Origin: Desulfopila aestuarii DSM 18488 | GTDB taxonomy: Bacteria; Desulfobacterota; Desulfobulbia; Desulfobulbales; Desulfocapsaceae | NCBI RefSeq assembly: GCF_900143695.1 | Contig: NZ_FRFE01000002.1 | Location: 248,001-312,000 of the forward strand | DNA: 64,000 bases | Direction of reading: 5' to 3' | In this document: positions 34,793-44,635 of the stretch, one piece after another | How the letters are laid out: every line of letters starts with the position of its first letter | How positions within the stretch are numbered: the stretch's first letter is position 1 | The notes under the pieces: generated by a model | What the model saw: only the letters and a program-made list of their open reading frames with translations | Databases searched by the model: none | Told to the model about the DNA's origin: nothing | Position numbers and translations under genes: made by a program

Positions 34793-35497
34793 CTACCCTA
34801 TATTCATTTCCATACATTTTGAATCCACCCAACCAACACTCACCTGACAGCCTAATTCATTCTTGAGTAATTCCGCCAACTCATCTCTTGCACTGAGAAC
34901 AGCCGCATCGTTTACCCCGGAAAAACCGTCAATCGGATAGAAAACCGCATCTGTGTTCTCCGTGATCATGCCGGAAATGCCTTGCCGCCAGATCCACCGG
35001 CGGGTCTTGATATCACTCCCTCTTGCATACACCAGCTCACCAACATCAACGTTCTCAGGCTCCTCCGATCCAAAAGGTACAAAGGTATCCCCAGGCACTG
35101 AAAAACGAATCTCGATATCGTCCTCGCTGGCTCTGAGATCATGGGCACCGATAGGTAATATGTATTTCAGGGAAATGGCGTTTCCGAGGTCCACCACGGT
35201 GTTAATTGTCGGGAAATTGCCACCTTTCAAAATCCGTTTGACCAGAGCCTCAATGGAGCACATGAACTTGTTCGGGTTGTAGCCAAGTGTCTGGAATGCG
35301 CTCCTGTAGACCGCTATTTCTGGTAACTCCCTGATATTGACGTCGAGCAGACGATCACGAATGTTTGCAATCGAACCCTCCAGAAGGTCGCCGATTTTCT
35401 GCTGGCTCTTTGTGTTATCGAGGCCGTAGGCCGTTACTACACCAAAGCAGCACGTTGGCAATGTTGCAAACACATCCGGATGTACTTTAAATTTCAC
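34793..35497 (-). CDS. B3/B4 (tRNA-binding-like) domain protein
   Basis: The 234-residue protein belongs to the stand-alone B3/B4 group (COG3382), related to the editing region of phenylalanyl-tRNA synthetase beta subunit. Recognisable parts are YRSAFQTLGYNPNKFMCSIEAL, NTVVDLGNAISLKYILPIGAHDL and a late GFSGVNDAAVLSARDELAELL. Its molecular role is uncertain: hydrolysis of mischarged tRNA or a separate activity have been considered for the family. It is 85 nt downstream of a FadR-type regulator gene on the same strand and may share its transcript. Confidence 0.85.
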   Translation of the reverse strand: MKFKVHPDVFATLPTCCFGVVTAYGLDNTKSQQKIGDLLEGSIANIRDRLLDVNIRELPEIAVYRSAFQTLGYNPNKFMCSIEALVKRILKGGNFPTINTVVDLGNAISLKYILPIGAHDLRASEDDIEIRFSVPGDTFVPFGSEEPENVDVGELVYARGSDIKTRRWIWRQGISGMITENTDAVFYPIDGFSGVNDAAVLSARDELAELLKNELGCQVSVGWVDSKCMEMNIG

Positions 35498-35582
35498 GTA
35501 ATACTCCTTTAGAAAATGAGCTCCGACCTCAACCCAATGAGGGCTCCGGACATGGTCCGTTTGGTAACGTCAGAGGGTCGGC

Positions 35583-36287
35583 TTATAAACCGTGTTCCAG
35601 GCAAATCTCAAGGATGGCACCTATATGGGCTTCCATAGCCTGGCGCGCCCGTATTGGATCGTGGTTGACAATAGCCGCGAGGATTTCCTCATGCTGCCGG
35701 TCCACCATCTCACCTATATTAAGTGATTCCAATACATTAATATATGAATAGGACATGGCATAGGTCTGCACTTCATAAAAGCTTTTCATCAAGTGGATCT
35801 GAACCACATTCTTACTGGCATAGGCGATATTCATGTGAAAACTGATATCCGTATTGATGCGAATCCTATTTTCAATACGTTCTTTTTGTATTCGCTCAAG
35901 GCCTTTTTTCAGCAGTCGAATATCTTCATCTGTCGCTCGTTTTGCCGCAAGTTCAGCACTTTTCACCTCAAGTGCCATACGGATTTCCTGGATATCGGCG
36001 ATAGTATACACTTCACCGTTAAGCGCCTGGAGCAATGGTCTCTTATCGATAGCCTGATCTTGATCAAGAACAAACACTCCCACGCCTCGACGGCTTTCAA
36101 CGAGCCCCTGACTGATGAGTCGCTGGATCGCTGTACGAATGGTCGGCCGTCCAACCTGGAAACGCTCGGACATATCACGTTCTGACATTAAACGACCACC
36201 AGGCTCAATCTCCCCACGATAGATCATATCGCGAAGCTGTTCATGAACCAAATCAGCGACGTTGCGATGTTTCACAGGCTTAATCAT
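35583..36287 (-). CDS. GntR/FadR-family regulator
   Basis: The 234-residue protein has the GntR winged helix (IEPGGRLMSERDMSERFQVG, RPTIRTAIQRLISQGLVESR, about 25-75) and an FCD effector domain (about 90-225), with metal-ligand histidines in SFHMNIAYAS and MEAHIGAIL. It is one of four FadR-type regulators in this window, each next to organic-acid genes. Its target may be its own unit with the B3/B4 gene or the nearby hydroxyacid dehydrogenase. Confidence 0.92.
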   Translation of the reverse strand: MIKPVKHRNVADLVHEQLRDMIYRGEIEPGGRLMSERDMSERFQVGRPTIRTAIQRLISQGLVESRRGVGVFVLDQDQAIDKRPLLQALNGEVYTIADIQEIRMALEVKSAELAAKRATDEDIRLLKKGLERIQKERIENRIRINTDISFHMNIAYASKNVVQIHLMKSFYEVQTYAMSYSYINVLESLNIGEMVDRQHEEILAAIVNHDPIRARQAMEAHIGAILEICLEHGL

Positions 36288-36703
36288 GTACCTATCCTAT
36301 TGAAAATGCTTTGCCTTAACCTCATGGCGAGAATTAATCGACTATCGCGCCCAACTTTACACACAAGGATCAGCACAATAAGATACCGTAACGTTTCGTC
36401 TCTTGCCAGAAAGATAATAAGAGATTCCCATCATCGCCTATCATTTGGCCGAAACAGAACATCGCGCCCCAAAAGTTGGGGCGGGCATTCAGATTTCACC
36501 TTTAGGAGATAGATCTTATCGAAGGTTTGAACCTCTCATCTCAAGATGTATTTTCGCGTGGAAATGCGGTTGTCAATGAAAGGAAAATTCAGAATCGAAT
36601 GGATAGGAACAACAAAGCGGTTTTTTACTGCAGTACGGTTATCTGTGGCACGGTGAGAGAATTTTGCCATTTGCTCAACTTATTGCTCTGTTAAAACGGC
36701 AAA
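36288..36703. other. Intergenic interval between two FadR-type regulator genes
   Basis: No gene was recognised. A compact hairpin CGCCCCAA-AAG-TTGGGGCG lies at 36465-36483 and may end the transcript of the regulator to its right (minus strand), although no T-run follows. The left part should hold the promoter of the minus-strand regulator to the left. Confidence 0.45.
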
Positions 36704-37453
36704 TTATTTTTGGTTCATCCGTATTTCTCGAAACATCTGTTCCAAGACCATCATACTGCTTTTAGTACTGGAGCCGTGAACATACATTGTCTCATAGGCA
36801 AGTTGAGGCTTTCTAGACCGTAATGCCTGCAGGATGTTGTTGTGATCTCTATCTTCATGAACATGCGAAAATTTGTCGCCAACCACTTTAAGAAACATAT
36901 AGGTAAATTTCATGAAACTACGAATGGATATGGCATAAAAAGGATTGCCGCTCATCTCGCCGATTGCGTTATGAAATTTAATATGCGCCTGGATGCGTTC
37001 ATCCAGCGTTTTGGCCTGTGCTGCCAGGTTGTGATATTCTGCAAGTTTTTCGAGCTCATCATGAGTGGCCCGAATGGCTGCGGCCCGTGCAGCTTCAGGT
37101 TCAATAAGCAGACGGGCCGAGAGAAGATCTTCTATCTTCATCTGGCCCATCAATACGAGATCACTATAAAGATTATCTATCTTCTCAGATTCAAGGATGT
37201 TTTTGACAAAGGTGCCGCCATTCTTTCCCCGACGTGATTCGAGGTATCCCTGGGCTTTAAGAATACCAAGAGCTTCGCGAATTGATGCACGGCTGACGGA
37301 ATATACCTGCGCTAACAATTCCTCGTTTGGAAGCACATCTCCCGGCAAATATTCCTGGAAAGTAATTTTCCTCTTGAGAAGAGTGACAATTTCATCACTA
37401 CGATTAGGTATGACACTCTGAGATTGGGCAGGAACAGCTTTTGAAAGATCCAC
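36704..37453 (-). CDS. GntR/FadR-family regulator
   Basis: The 249-residue protein has a GntR winged helix (LPGDVLPNEELLAQVYSVS, RASIREALGILKAQGYLESR, about 33-80) and an FCD domain (about 105-235; KFHNAIGEMSG and MYVHGSSTK supply probable ligand histidines). A near-palindrome TTGTATGCAA (37469-37478), one change from the TTGTATACAA type used by FadR-like proteins, lies 16 bp upstream of its start and suggests autoregulation. It is 152 nt downstream of the orphan membrane-protein gene. Confidence 0.92.
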   Translation of the reverse strand: MDLSKAVPAQSQSVIPNRSDEIVTLLKRKITFQEYLPGDVLPNEELLAQVYSVSRASIREALGILKAQGYLESRRGKNGGTFVKNILESEKIDNLYSDLVLMGQMKIEDLLSARLLIEPEAARAAAIRATHDELEKLAEYHNLAAQAKTLDERIQAHIKFHNAIGEMSGNPFYAISIRSFMKFTYMFLKVVGDKFSHVHEDRDHNNILQALRSRKPQLAYETMYVHGSSTKSSMMVLEQMFREIRMNQK

Positions 37454-37605
37454 GATATCACCCCAACATTGTATGCAAGATATTCAAAAGAGAAGATGAA
37501 GAAAATCATGCCGGGTGACATTGCGAAAATGACCCGTTGCATTCGTACACGCCAACAATAACCTAACAGTTGAGATATCGTCTAGCAACGGGTATTTTAT
37601 GCTTT

Positions 37606-38322
37606 TTATGTCGTCGCCAGACAAGGTGTTTCCTGTTTCAGGTTGCCTGCGGCAGCAAGAATCAGGCCCAGCGCCATTCCAAGCAGCGCAGCAATCAGCA
37701 TCTGGAATTCTGCCGGCAGCAGAAATGTAATGGTGTGGGCAGGAATCCAGAAAAACGGAATGGTTTTCTTGAAAACAACATTCCACATTACCTTCCAGTC
37801 GATGTCCCTGAGCGCCTGAGCAAAATCGATTCTATGAGACAAAAAAGCTGAAAGTTTTCCGCCATTGCTGGTGATATGCATGTCTGTAATCTTATGCATT
37901 GTCATCATTACAGGAGCAAAAGTCATATTCATTGCAGCGCTGATGCAAAAAACAGTTAAGACTTTCAGCTCCATAGAGCCTGAAAAGAGGTCAGCAGTTT
38001 TATCCGCAAACCCTAAGTATACTAGGACTGATGGAGTTCCCGTATAAAAAACAGTGAATGCCGTCTTAATGATTACTCCGAGTATCCCCCATACGAACAT
38101 TCTTGGAAGTATGCCAAACCCCGGCTGATTGTAACTTCCTGTACGCATCCTCAGAGCAAGACATTCTCCAAACGTCGCCAGAATAGCAAACTTGAAAAAA
38201 CTTAAAATAAATCCATGGTGAATACTGGCATTCCGAAACGCTTCACCAGCTTCCGGGATAAAAATAAACACGCAAGAAAACAAAAACACCGCCATAAAAA
38301 CTTTAAAATCTGCAACCTTCAT
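37606..38322 (-). CDS. Orphan integral membrane protein, faintly Mpv17-like
   Basis: I do not recognise this 238-residue protein with confidence. It has about five hydrophobic spans, among them VFMAVFLFSCVFIFI, FILSFFKFAILATFGECLAL, MFVWGILGVIIKTAFTVFY, VLTVFCISAAMNMTFAPVMM and MLIAALLGMALGLILAA. The C-terminal stretch VFKKTIPFFWIPAHTITFLLP, before the last span, recalls the Mpv17/PMP22 family signature loosely. Longer frames begin 36 residues upstream, but GAGGAATGGA directly before this ATG decides the start. A 28-bp perfect palindrome lies about 80 bp upstream, so it is probably tightly regulated, perhaps by the downstream FadR-type protein. Confidence 0.7.
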   Translation of the reverse strand: MKVADFKVFMAVFLFSCVFIFIPEAGEAFRNASIHHGFILSFFKFAILATFGECLALRMRTGSYNQPGFGILPRMFVWGILGVIIKTAFTVFYTGTPSVLVYLGFADKTADLFSGSMELKVLTVFCISAAMNMTFAPVMMTMHKITDMHITSNGGKLSAFLSHRIDFAQALRDIDWKVMWNVVFKKTIPFFWIPAHTITFLLPAEFQMLIAALLGMALGLILAAAGNLKQETPCLATT

Positions 38323-38400
38323 TCCATTCCTCAGTGCAATGTGGCTCATGTTACCACACCGTAAAAAATTAATATTTCCTACTACTTCCTGTATTTTTGA

Positions 38401-38428
38401 GAATAGTGTCTGTGCACAGACACTATTC
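38401..38428. promoter_or_regulatory. 28-bp perfect palindrome (candidate operator)
   Basis: GAATAGTGTCTGTG and CACAGACACTATTC abut with no spacer, a perfect 28-bp dyad about 80 bp upstream of the membrane-protein start on the minus strand. It is far longer than expected by chance and is placed as an operator; it could also form a cruciform or RNA hairpin. Confidence 0.65.
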
Positions 38429-39665
38429 AATATAGTTAAAAATCAAGCCCCCACCCAAGTCAGTTACAAGAAACAGAGATGCCTACGAGAAGAGGGCAAA
38501 ATGCCATTATCGGATGAAGGCAGGAATTACGATGTATCCGTTTGTAAAAGAGCGTGTAGACCGGGCAAAAATTGGTCCAGGAAAACAACGGCAGCATTCA
38601 CAGCATCATGTAAGGACGACCATTTTGACAATAGTAGCAGTTGTGTCTTCTTTGCAGATAAAATTCACACACGGTCTGGACCTTCATTCAAAGGAAGGTG
38701 AACTCCTGTGTGAATGAGAAATTATTAAAAGTCTGACATTATGTCAACTAAAAACATCCCATAAGGTCAGACGAATAAACAGTTCACTGAAAATGATATA
38801 CCTGAAAACATAAACACGCCCCTTGAAGGCTATCAAGCCCATCGACCATGGCAGTGAGTACTCACAACTACGATGATTATCACTTTGTAAAAAAAACATG
38901 ATCTCATTGACATCTCATCGCTGACATACTACCCACATTCATGCATTAAATAATCGTTTTTTATGTGATATTATTTCGCATGCCCAGCGATGAAGACCCA
39001 ACAGGCCGACAAGAAACAGAGAGATTTTTAACGATGTACCTTCCCTCAACTCCGAGTTTCAGGAGATACTCGGGCATATGATCAGGGAACCAGTCTCCAT
39101 ACAAAAAAACATCATGCCATGTTTGAGAAAAATCAATTTTTCATCACGCCAAAGATGAAAAATTACCGCTACTACAATCTCGAATCACGAACGAGACGAA
39201 AAAAACAGCAACAACCAAGCCGGATTATTACATGTAAAAACAAATACATTCAGACGAAACCGCGTTTTAAATTTTCATATTCAACAGCATAACAGTAATT
39301 TACCACCAACATCATGACGATGGCAACGGCAACAAAAATGAGTTGACAAGAGTTGACAAATAGAATTAATACATCTGACATTATAAGTTGGCGTATGAGT
39401 AAAAAATGAAATCTTGGTGGTGGAAGACCTTGAAACTGGAACGGAGCAATTTAGCTTCCAGCTAAACATACCACTTAAGTTAACGTTTAATTTACACAAA
39501 TACAAAGTTGGACATTTACCATCTTGTTTTTGTCTGACTCAGCGCCCGCTTGAGGGGACGAAAATTATCAGACAGCCCACCTGCCTGGTTGGCCTTATTG
39601 TTATTCCGGTTCTATTGCGGGGCTTTGGAATATGGAAATGCGTTACGCTGCTTCGGAGGAAAGTC
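38429..39665. other. 1.2-kb non-coding interval with structured segments
   Basis: No intact gene was recognised. A nested hairpin occupies 38663-38715 (ATTCACACA/TGTGTGAAT outside, ACCTTC/GAAGGT inside). A short open stretch around 39034-39160 reads with a protein-like bias (DVPSLNSEFQEILGHMIREP) but has no start and no family match, so it may be a relic. A tandem AGTTGACAA pair (39342-39359) forms part of a candidate promoter TTGACA-N18-TAATAC (39343-39372) for the dehydrogenase gene to the right, implying a leader of nearly 300 nt. Confidence 0.45.
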
Positions 39666-42479
39666 ATGAGTACTGCTAAAACATCTCAAAATGTTACCAA
39701 GGATCTCGATAATTTTATTGAACCGGAAAGAATCTACAGGGACGAAGTTCGAAGAACAGCCTATTCCGTCGATGCCAGCATGTTTGATCGTGTGGCCAAG
39801 ACAGTAGTCGACATACAAGACGAACAGGAAGTCGTCAAATTACTTGAGCATGCTCGTACGACCGGCACCCCTATCACCTTTCGTGCCGGTGGAACAAGCA
39901 TTAATGGACAGTGCAGCGGTTCCGGCATTTTGGCTCGGATTCGCGGCCCGTTCTGGAACCAGACCAAGGTAATGGATGAGGGTAGATACATCCAGGCCTG
40001 GAGCGGCGTTCTTGGAGCAAAAGTCAACGAGTTGCTGAAGCCTTTTCAGAAAATGATGGGCCCTGATCCTGCATCCCTTGCCTCGGCAAATATGGGTGGC
40101 ATTATAGTCAATAATGCAGCCGGAATGTGCTGTACTGTCGAGCAGAATGCCTATGCAACAATGAAGGATATCAGGATCGTATTAGCAGATGGCACTATCC
40201 TTGACACCTCAGATGCCGAAAGTGTGGCTCAATTTCGTAAAAGTCATACATCGCTGCTCTACAAGCTCATTGAATTGCGCAATGAATTACTCAGTAAGCC
40301 AGAGGTCGCAGAGCGCATTAAACGAAAATACAAGATTAAGAATACCTGCGGATATGCAGTAAACGCCTTTGTTGATTTTGAGGATCCTATCGATATTCTT
40401 ACGCATCTCATGATAGGCTCTGAAGGAACACTCGGATTCGTTACCAATACAACCCTCAGAACCATCGACTGTCATTCATTCCGGGCGACGACTCTTATCT
40501 TTTTCCCGGATCTTCGCACTGGCACCAAAGCAGTTTCACGCTGGCTGGAAACTAAAGCTGCCAATGCCGCTGAGCTTTTTGACGGTCCGACTCTGCAAGC
40601 ATTAGTCAATCTCCCTATAGCCCCCAAGGTAATGCAAGGCATCGACCCAAATGCATGCTGCGTTCTTCTTGAGGCGAAAGCTTCTAACCAGGCAGAACTG
40701 CAGGAAAAGGTTGATGCTCTCTCAGGGGCCATCAGCGACCTTGAAGTCCTTTCAGACTATGAATTCTTCACCGACGAAGAGCAATGCGAGTCACTTTGGG
40801 CATTCAGGCGCGCCTTGTTTCCTGCTTGCGTTGGTAACAGAGAAGCGCATGAATCGGTACTGCTCGAGGATATCTGTTTTCCTGTCGACAAAATCGAAGA
40901 AGGCGTTAGCGAACTGGGCAAGCTCTTTGGCAAGTATGGTTATATCGGTGGAGTACATGGACATGCCTTTCATGGTAACTTTCATTTTGCTATACCTGTT
41001 GACCTCAGCACAGAAAAAGAACTCCACAAAATGCACCAATTCCTTGATGAGGTTATGCAGGTCGTAGTGAGCTATGATGGATCACTCAAAGCAGAACACG
41101 GAACGGGTTATGCCGTGGCGCCTTTTGTTAAAATGGAGTGGGGTCAGGAAATCTACGATATTATGTGTCGTACCAAGAAGCTTCTTGATCCTTTCAATAT
41201 CCTGAATCCAGGCGTACTCATCAATGATGATCCGACCTGTCACACCAAAAGCCTGAGAGTGCCTATCGCAAGCCATCCCAAGTTGGATAAATGTGTCAAC
41301 TGTGGTTTTTGCGAACCAGTATGCCCATCAGGTAAAATTGCATCCAGCCCACGGCAACGTGTTTCTTTATGGCGAGCGATCGCCCATTTAAAAGATAGCC
41401 AACCTGCCAAGGCAATGGAGTGGGAAAAGGCTTACGATAAACTTGGCACGGATTTATGCGCCACAGATGGGATCTGTACCACTCGTTGTCCGATGCGGGT
41501 TGACGTAGCGGGTTTTGTCCGCGACAGAAGAGATCAGCTCGCCAGCAAGACAACCAAAAAAATTGCGAATAAAGTTGGCTGTAGCATTGGGGGCGCCACC
41601 CGAGGTGCCGCACTGCTTCTCAATGGAGTTGCCCTCGTTCAGCGTCTTGCAGGTGATGCTTTTATGTACAAAAGCGCAGGCCTTGCAGAAAAGATTGTCG
41701 GCCCCAGCCTACCGACATGGAATGCACATATGCCAAAAGGTGCAAAAAAGCTTCCCACCACCAGTTCCAAGGGCAATGATGTTGTCGTCTATGTACCGTC
41801 ATGCGCCATACGCACCATGGGAGATAGCGTACACGATCCAGCCGAGTCACTGGCAGAGGTCACGTTGCGTGTACTTGAGCGGGCTGGCTTTCGTGTCGTT
41901 TATCCGGACAACATTAACAAATTATGTTGTGGTAAGGCATTTGAAACGAAAGGCCTGTTTGAAGAAGCGGATAACAAGAGCCGTGAAATGGAAGCTGTAC
42001 TGTTGAAGGCAAGCGAAAATGGCAAATATCCAATTCTCTGCGAAACCAGCCCCTGCCTGGCTCGGATGCGCAAAGTAATGGATGAAAGATTAAAGATGTA
42101 TGAACCAGTTGAATTTGCAACCAAATACCTGGTTGATCGCTTGACTTTACAAAAGGTTGCAAAGAAAATTGCCATCCATCCAACTTGCTCGACCCGCCTC
42201 ATGGGCCTTGCAGAGCCTTTCATGAAACTCGCCCAGCAGTGTGCGGAAGAAGTTGTCTGGCCTCAGGATATCCAGTGCTGCGGTTTTTCTGGAGATAAAG
42301 GTTTTTCACATCCCCAGCTTAACGAAGTTGCTCTGGCAACGCTGAAAAATCAGATTCAGGGATGTGATATGGGTTATTCCACATCACGAACCTGTGAAAT
42401 CGGCCTCTCCCTTCATGGAGAGGTTCCATATCGCAATATCTTCTATCTCATTGATGAGTGTATGGGAAGTGCATCATAA
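39666..42479 (+). CDS. FAD- and [4Fe-4S]-dependent D-2-hydroxyacid (D-lactate-type) dehydrogenase
   Basis: The 937-residue protein oxidises a D-2-hydroxy acid and passes electrons through clusters to quinone or a membrane partner. Domain order: FAD_binding_4 (about 40-185; TFRAGGTSINGQCSGSG and ASANMGGIIVNNAAGMCC), FAD-oxidase C domain (about 270-510; GGVHGHAFHGNFHFAIP), a ferredoxin-like region with CVNCGFCEPVCP (near 540) and CATDGICTTRCP, and two CCG domains (KLCCGKAF and IQCCGFSGDKG). This is the Dld-II layout seen in sulfate reducers. An 84-residue upstream extension of the frame looks non-coding, and GGAGGAAAG before the chosen ATG decides the start. A YkvI-type transporter follows. Confidence 0.92.
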   Translation: MSTAKTSQNVTKDLDNFIEPERIYRDEVRRTAYSVDASMFDRVAKTVVDIQDEQEVVKLLEHARTTGTPITFRAGGTSINGQCSGSGILARIRGPFWNQTKVMDEGRYIQAWSGVLGAKVNELLKPFQKMMGPDPASLASANMGGIIVNNAAGMCCTVEQNAYATMKDIRIVLADGTILDTSDAESVAQFRKSHTSLLYKLIELRNELLSKPEVAERIKRKYKIKNTCGYAVNAFVDFEDPIDILTHLMIGSEGTLGFVTNTTLRTIDCHSFRATTLIFFPDLRTGTKAVSRWLETKAANAAELFDGPTLQALVNLPIAPKVMQGIDPNACCVLLEAKASNQAELQEKVDALSGAISDLEVLSDYEFFTDEEQCESLWAFRRALFPACVGNREAHESVLLEDICFPVDKIEEGVSELGKLFGKYGYIGGVHGHAFHGNFHFAIPVDLSTEKELHKMHQFLDEVMQVVVSYDGSLKAEHGTGYAVAPFVKMEWGQEIYDIMCRTKKLLDPFNILNPGVLINDDPTCHTKSLRVPIASHPKLDKCVNCGFCEPVCPSGKIASSPRQRVSLWRAIAHLKDSQPAKAMEWEKAYDKLGTDLCATDGICTTRCPMRVDVAGFVRDRRDQLASKTTKKIANKVGCSIGGATRGAALLLNGVALVQRLAGDAFMYKSAGLAEKIVGPSLPTWNAHMPKGAKKLPTTSSKGNDVVVYVPSCAIRTMGDSVHDPAESLAEVTLRVLERAGFRVVYPDNINKLCCGKAFETKGLFEEADNKSREMEAVLLKASENGKYPILCETSPCLARMRKVMDERLKMYEPVEFATKYLVDRLTLQKVAKKIAIHPTCSTRLMGLAEPFMKLAQQCAEEVVWPQDIQCCGFSGDKGFSHPQLNEVALATLKNQIQGCDMGYSTSRTCEIGLSLHGEVPYRNIFYLIDECMGSAS

Positions 42480-42503
42480 ACTCGCAATGGTCAGTATGGA
42501 TAA

Positions 42504-42549
42504 GAGAAGAAGCAACCTATAAGAACGCCTTGAATAGTTGCTTCTTCTC
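42504..42549 (+). terminator. Hairpin after the D-lactate-type dehydrogenase gene
   Basis: GAGAAGAAGCAAC and GTTGCTTCTTCTC pair perfectly (13 bp) around a 20-nt loop, 24 nt after the stop. The following CCCCATCTCTTCGC is not a strong T-run. The rest of the interval to 42780 shows no gene. Confidence 0.65.
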
Positions 42550-42780
42550 CCCCATCTCTTCGCTGTGCTGATAATCTCATCCCCACGCAAACCATATCTG
42601 GGCCTGTGGTGAATTATTCGCACGCCTCGACAGTTGACCAACGATTCAATTATTCAAGGTTTTATATAGTAATTTGAGTTTATCCAAAAAGGATAACTAA
42701 AAAAAATCGCAGCTTTATATGTTAGGTTGGCTAGCAAAAAAATGTCTTATCACCTACGCATGGAAAAGGAGTGAAGCTCA

Positions 42781-43944
42781 ATGGCACGGTCAGGAACAAA
42801 ACTCGCGGCAGCATTTGGTATATCTTTTGTTTGGTTTACAACACAGTTTGGTGGAGGGTTTGCTTCAGGAGCCCAGTTAAAGGCGTATTTTATTCAGTAT
42901 GGCATCTTCAGCTTAGTGACATGTATTGGCGCACAGGCTATTGCGGCTTTTTATAACGCATACATAGCTTATTATTGTAAAAAACATGGCACACACGATT
43001 ACCGAAGTTTCAACAATAAGTTCTACGGCAAGTATTCTCCTGTCTTTTCAAACCTGTTCGAAATTGTGTACATTTTCGTTCTACTGATCGTTCCTGCGGT
43101 TGCTTTTGCGACTGGAGGCAGCACCCTGGCAAAATTAACAGGAATACCTTACTTTGCATGTACTGCCGCTATTGGAGTATTTATTTTCGTCGTAGCAATC
43201 TACGGAACAGCTATTGTACGAAAAGTTGCTGTAATACTCTCAGTTATGATTGTCGCTGGACTCCTTGTAGTATTTATTCCAAACATTTATGCACAATGGT
43301 CAGCAATCATGAACACAATTCATGAAATGACCGCTACCAAATTACCAGTATGGCCCGCTGTCTGGAGTATGATTGTCTACGCTGCATTCCAGATCGCTGC
43401 ATCTCCGGCCATCTTTTCCCAGCACTCTAAAGCATTGGTAAAACCGAGTGATGCAACATTTACCTTTACTCTCGGCTTTTTCGTCAACAGCATCATGGTT
43501 TTCATTTCAACTTTTGGTCTGTTGGCAATCGTCAGCACCCCTGAATACGCGCAATCTCCCCTGCCAGTTCTTGTTCTGATCGAAAAAGGTGTTGGTGCAT
43601 CGTACTTGATGCCGATACTCTCAGTTTTGATTATCCTTGGCGCTGTTTCAACTGCGGTAAACATGGTATCAGCCGGTACCGCAAGAATCTGCAAGATGCT
43701 TGACAAGAATTTTGACGCTGATGGAAAACCGACTTTGAAGGTTGCAGCCTCCACACTGGTATTGTGTCTCTTAGGTTTTGGCGTTGCTCAATTCGGCCTG
43801 ATCGCGCTTGTAGCAAAAGGATATGGTTTCTTAGGATATTTGACATTCCCGGTAATCCTCATTCCGTATGTTATTCATATGGTTGTAACAAATTTTGACA
43901 GGAATAACGAGACTCTAGGAGCAGCAGAAGCACAGACTGCATAA
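42781..43944 (+). CDS. YkvI-family membrane transporter-like protein
   Basis: The 387-residue protein has ten or more hydrophobic spans and the opening FGISFVWFTTQFGGGFASGAQ, typical of the COG3949 (YkvI) family. That family resembles the APC/LeuT-fold secondary transporters. The glycine-rich break in the first helix fits an unwound substrate site. Substrates are not established. Its place behind a D-2-hydroxyacid dehydrogenase gene suggests an organic or amino acid. GGAAAAGGAG precedes the ATG, and a textbook terminator closes the gene. Confidence 0.85.
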   Translation: MARSGTKLAAAFGISFVWFTTQFGGGFASGAQLKAYFIQYGIFSLVTCIGAQAIAAFYNAYIAYYCKKHGTHDYRSFNNKFYGKYSPVFSNLFEIVYIFVLLIVPAVAFATGGSTLAKLTGIPYFACTAAIGVFIFVVAIYGTAIVRKVAVILSVMIVAGLLVVFIPNIYAQWSAIMNTIHEMTATKLPVWPAVWSMIVYAAFQIAASPAIFSQHSKALVKPSDATFTFTLGFFVNSIMVFISTFGLLAIVSTPEYAQSPLPVLVLIEKGVGASYLMPILSVLIILGAVSTAVNMVSAGTARICKMLDKNFDADGKPTLKVAASTLVLCLLGFGVAQFGLIALVAKGYGFLGYLTFPVILIPYVIHMVVTNFDRNNETLGAAEAQTA

Positions 43945-43981
43945 ATATTCCGCACAAGATTTTACCAACCTTCATATATTT

Positions 43982-44017
43982 CGAGCTCTCATTATATAAT
44001 GGGAGCTCGTTTTTTTG
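43982..44017 (+). terminator. Rho-independent terminator
   Basis: CGAGCTC and GAGCTCG flank a self-complementary CATTATATAATG core, followed by TTTTTTTG, 38 nt after the transporter stop. Confidence 0.92.
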
Positions 44018-44166
44018 TTTGATGGTACTCAAGTCTTTGATCATCTATCAGTCACTATTGGCAGCTTGTCGTATTGTTCTCGTCAAGCCACCGATTTCAG
44101 GGTGGTCAGACTCTGTGGCATAATTACAAATCCCATCGAAGTGAGGATTCTTATAGGAGGTCGCTT

Positions 44167-44484
44167 ATGGAAGGATATGTTGTGACATTTTTCACCCAGG
44201 AAAACAGGGAACATAACGGAATATCTCTAGCCAATTGGATCATTGAGGAAGCCAAAAAACTTGATGTTCGAGGGGCAACGCTGTTATCGGGTCAGGAGGG
44301 ATTTGGCGATGATGGGTGTTTTCATTCAGCAAGCTATTTCGATTTAGAAGATCGACCACAGCAAGTCCTTCTGGCCCTCACGTATGATGAGTTCGACAAA
44401 CTGTTTTTCCGCATCAAAGAAAATAAACTCCGTATTTTCTATACGAAAGTGCAGGCTGAATTCGGCTACACCAATGCAGAGTGA
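44167..44484 (+). CDS. DUF190-family small protein
   Basis: The 105-residue protein has the DUF190 features: a PII-like ferredoxin fold with ISLANWIIEEAKKLDVRGATLLSGQEGFGDDG, then QQVLLALTYDEFDKLFFRI. DUF190 proteins often lie beside CrcB fluoride exporters or other ion genes, but none is seen here. The ATG is fixed by AGGAGGT. An upstream extension of 31 codons lacks support. A DUF554 membrane protein follows 151 nt downstream. Confidence 0.85.
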   Translation: MEGYVVTFFTQENREHNGISLANWIIEEAKKLDVRGATLLSGQEGFGDDGCFHSASYFDLEDRPQQVLLALTYDEFDKLFFRIKENKLRIFYTKVQAEFGYTNAE

Positions 44485-44635
44485 AGGATGAACTTTCTGC
44501 TCCCTTTCGATTGTATAGCGCTGATCGATGCTTTTGAGAGTTATATTTCTTCTCAGACATAAGCGCGTAGGATCTTATTTTCATTCACATTATAAAATTA
44601 AACGTATCTCAACATAAGGTTTTCAAGGAGGATAT

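Noticed and set aside
38514-38717. 67-codon ORF in the 1.2-kb intergenic interval
   Set aside because: No family resemblance, and it runs through a nested hairpin region; it is more likely non-coding.
39414-39665. Upstream in-frame extension of the D-lactate-type dehydrogenase
   Set aside because: The extra 84 residues lack family resemblance, and a strong GGAGGAAAG ribosome site marks the internal ATG.
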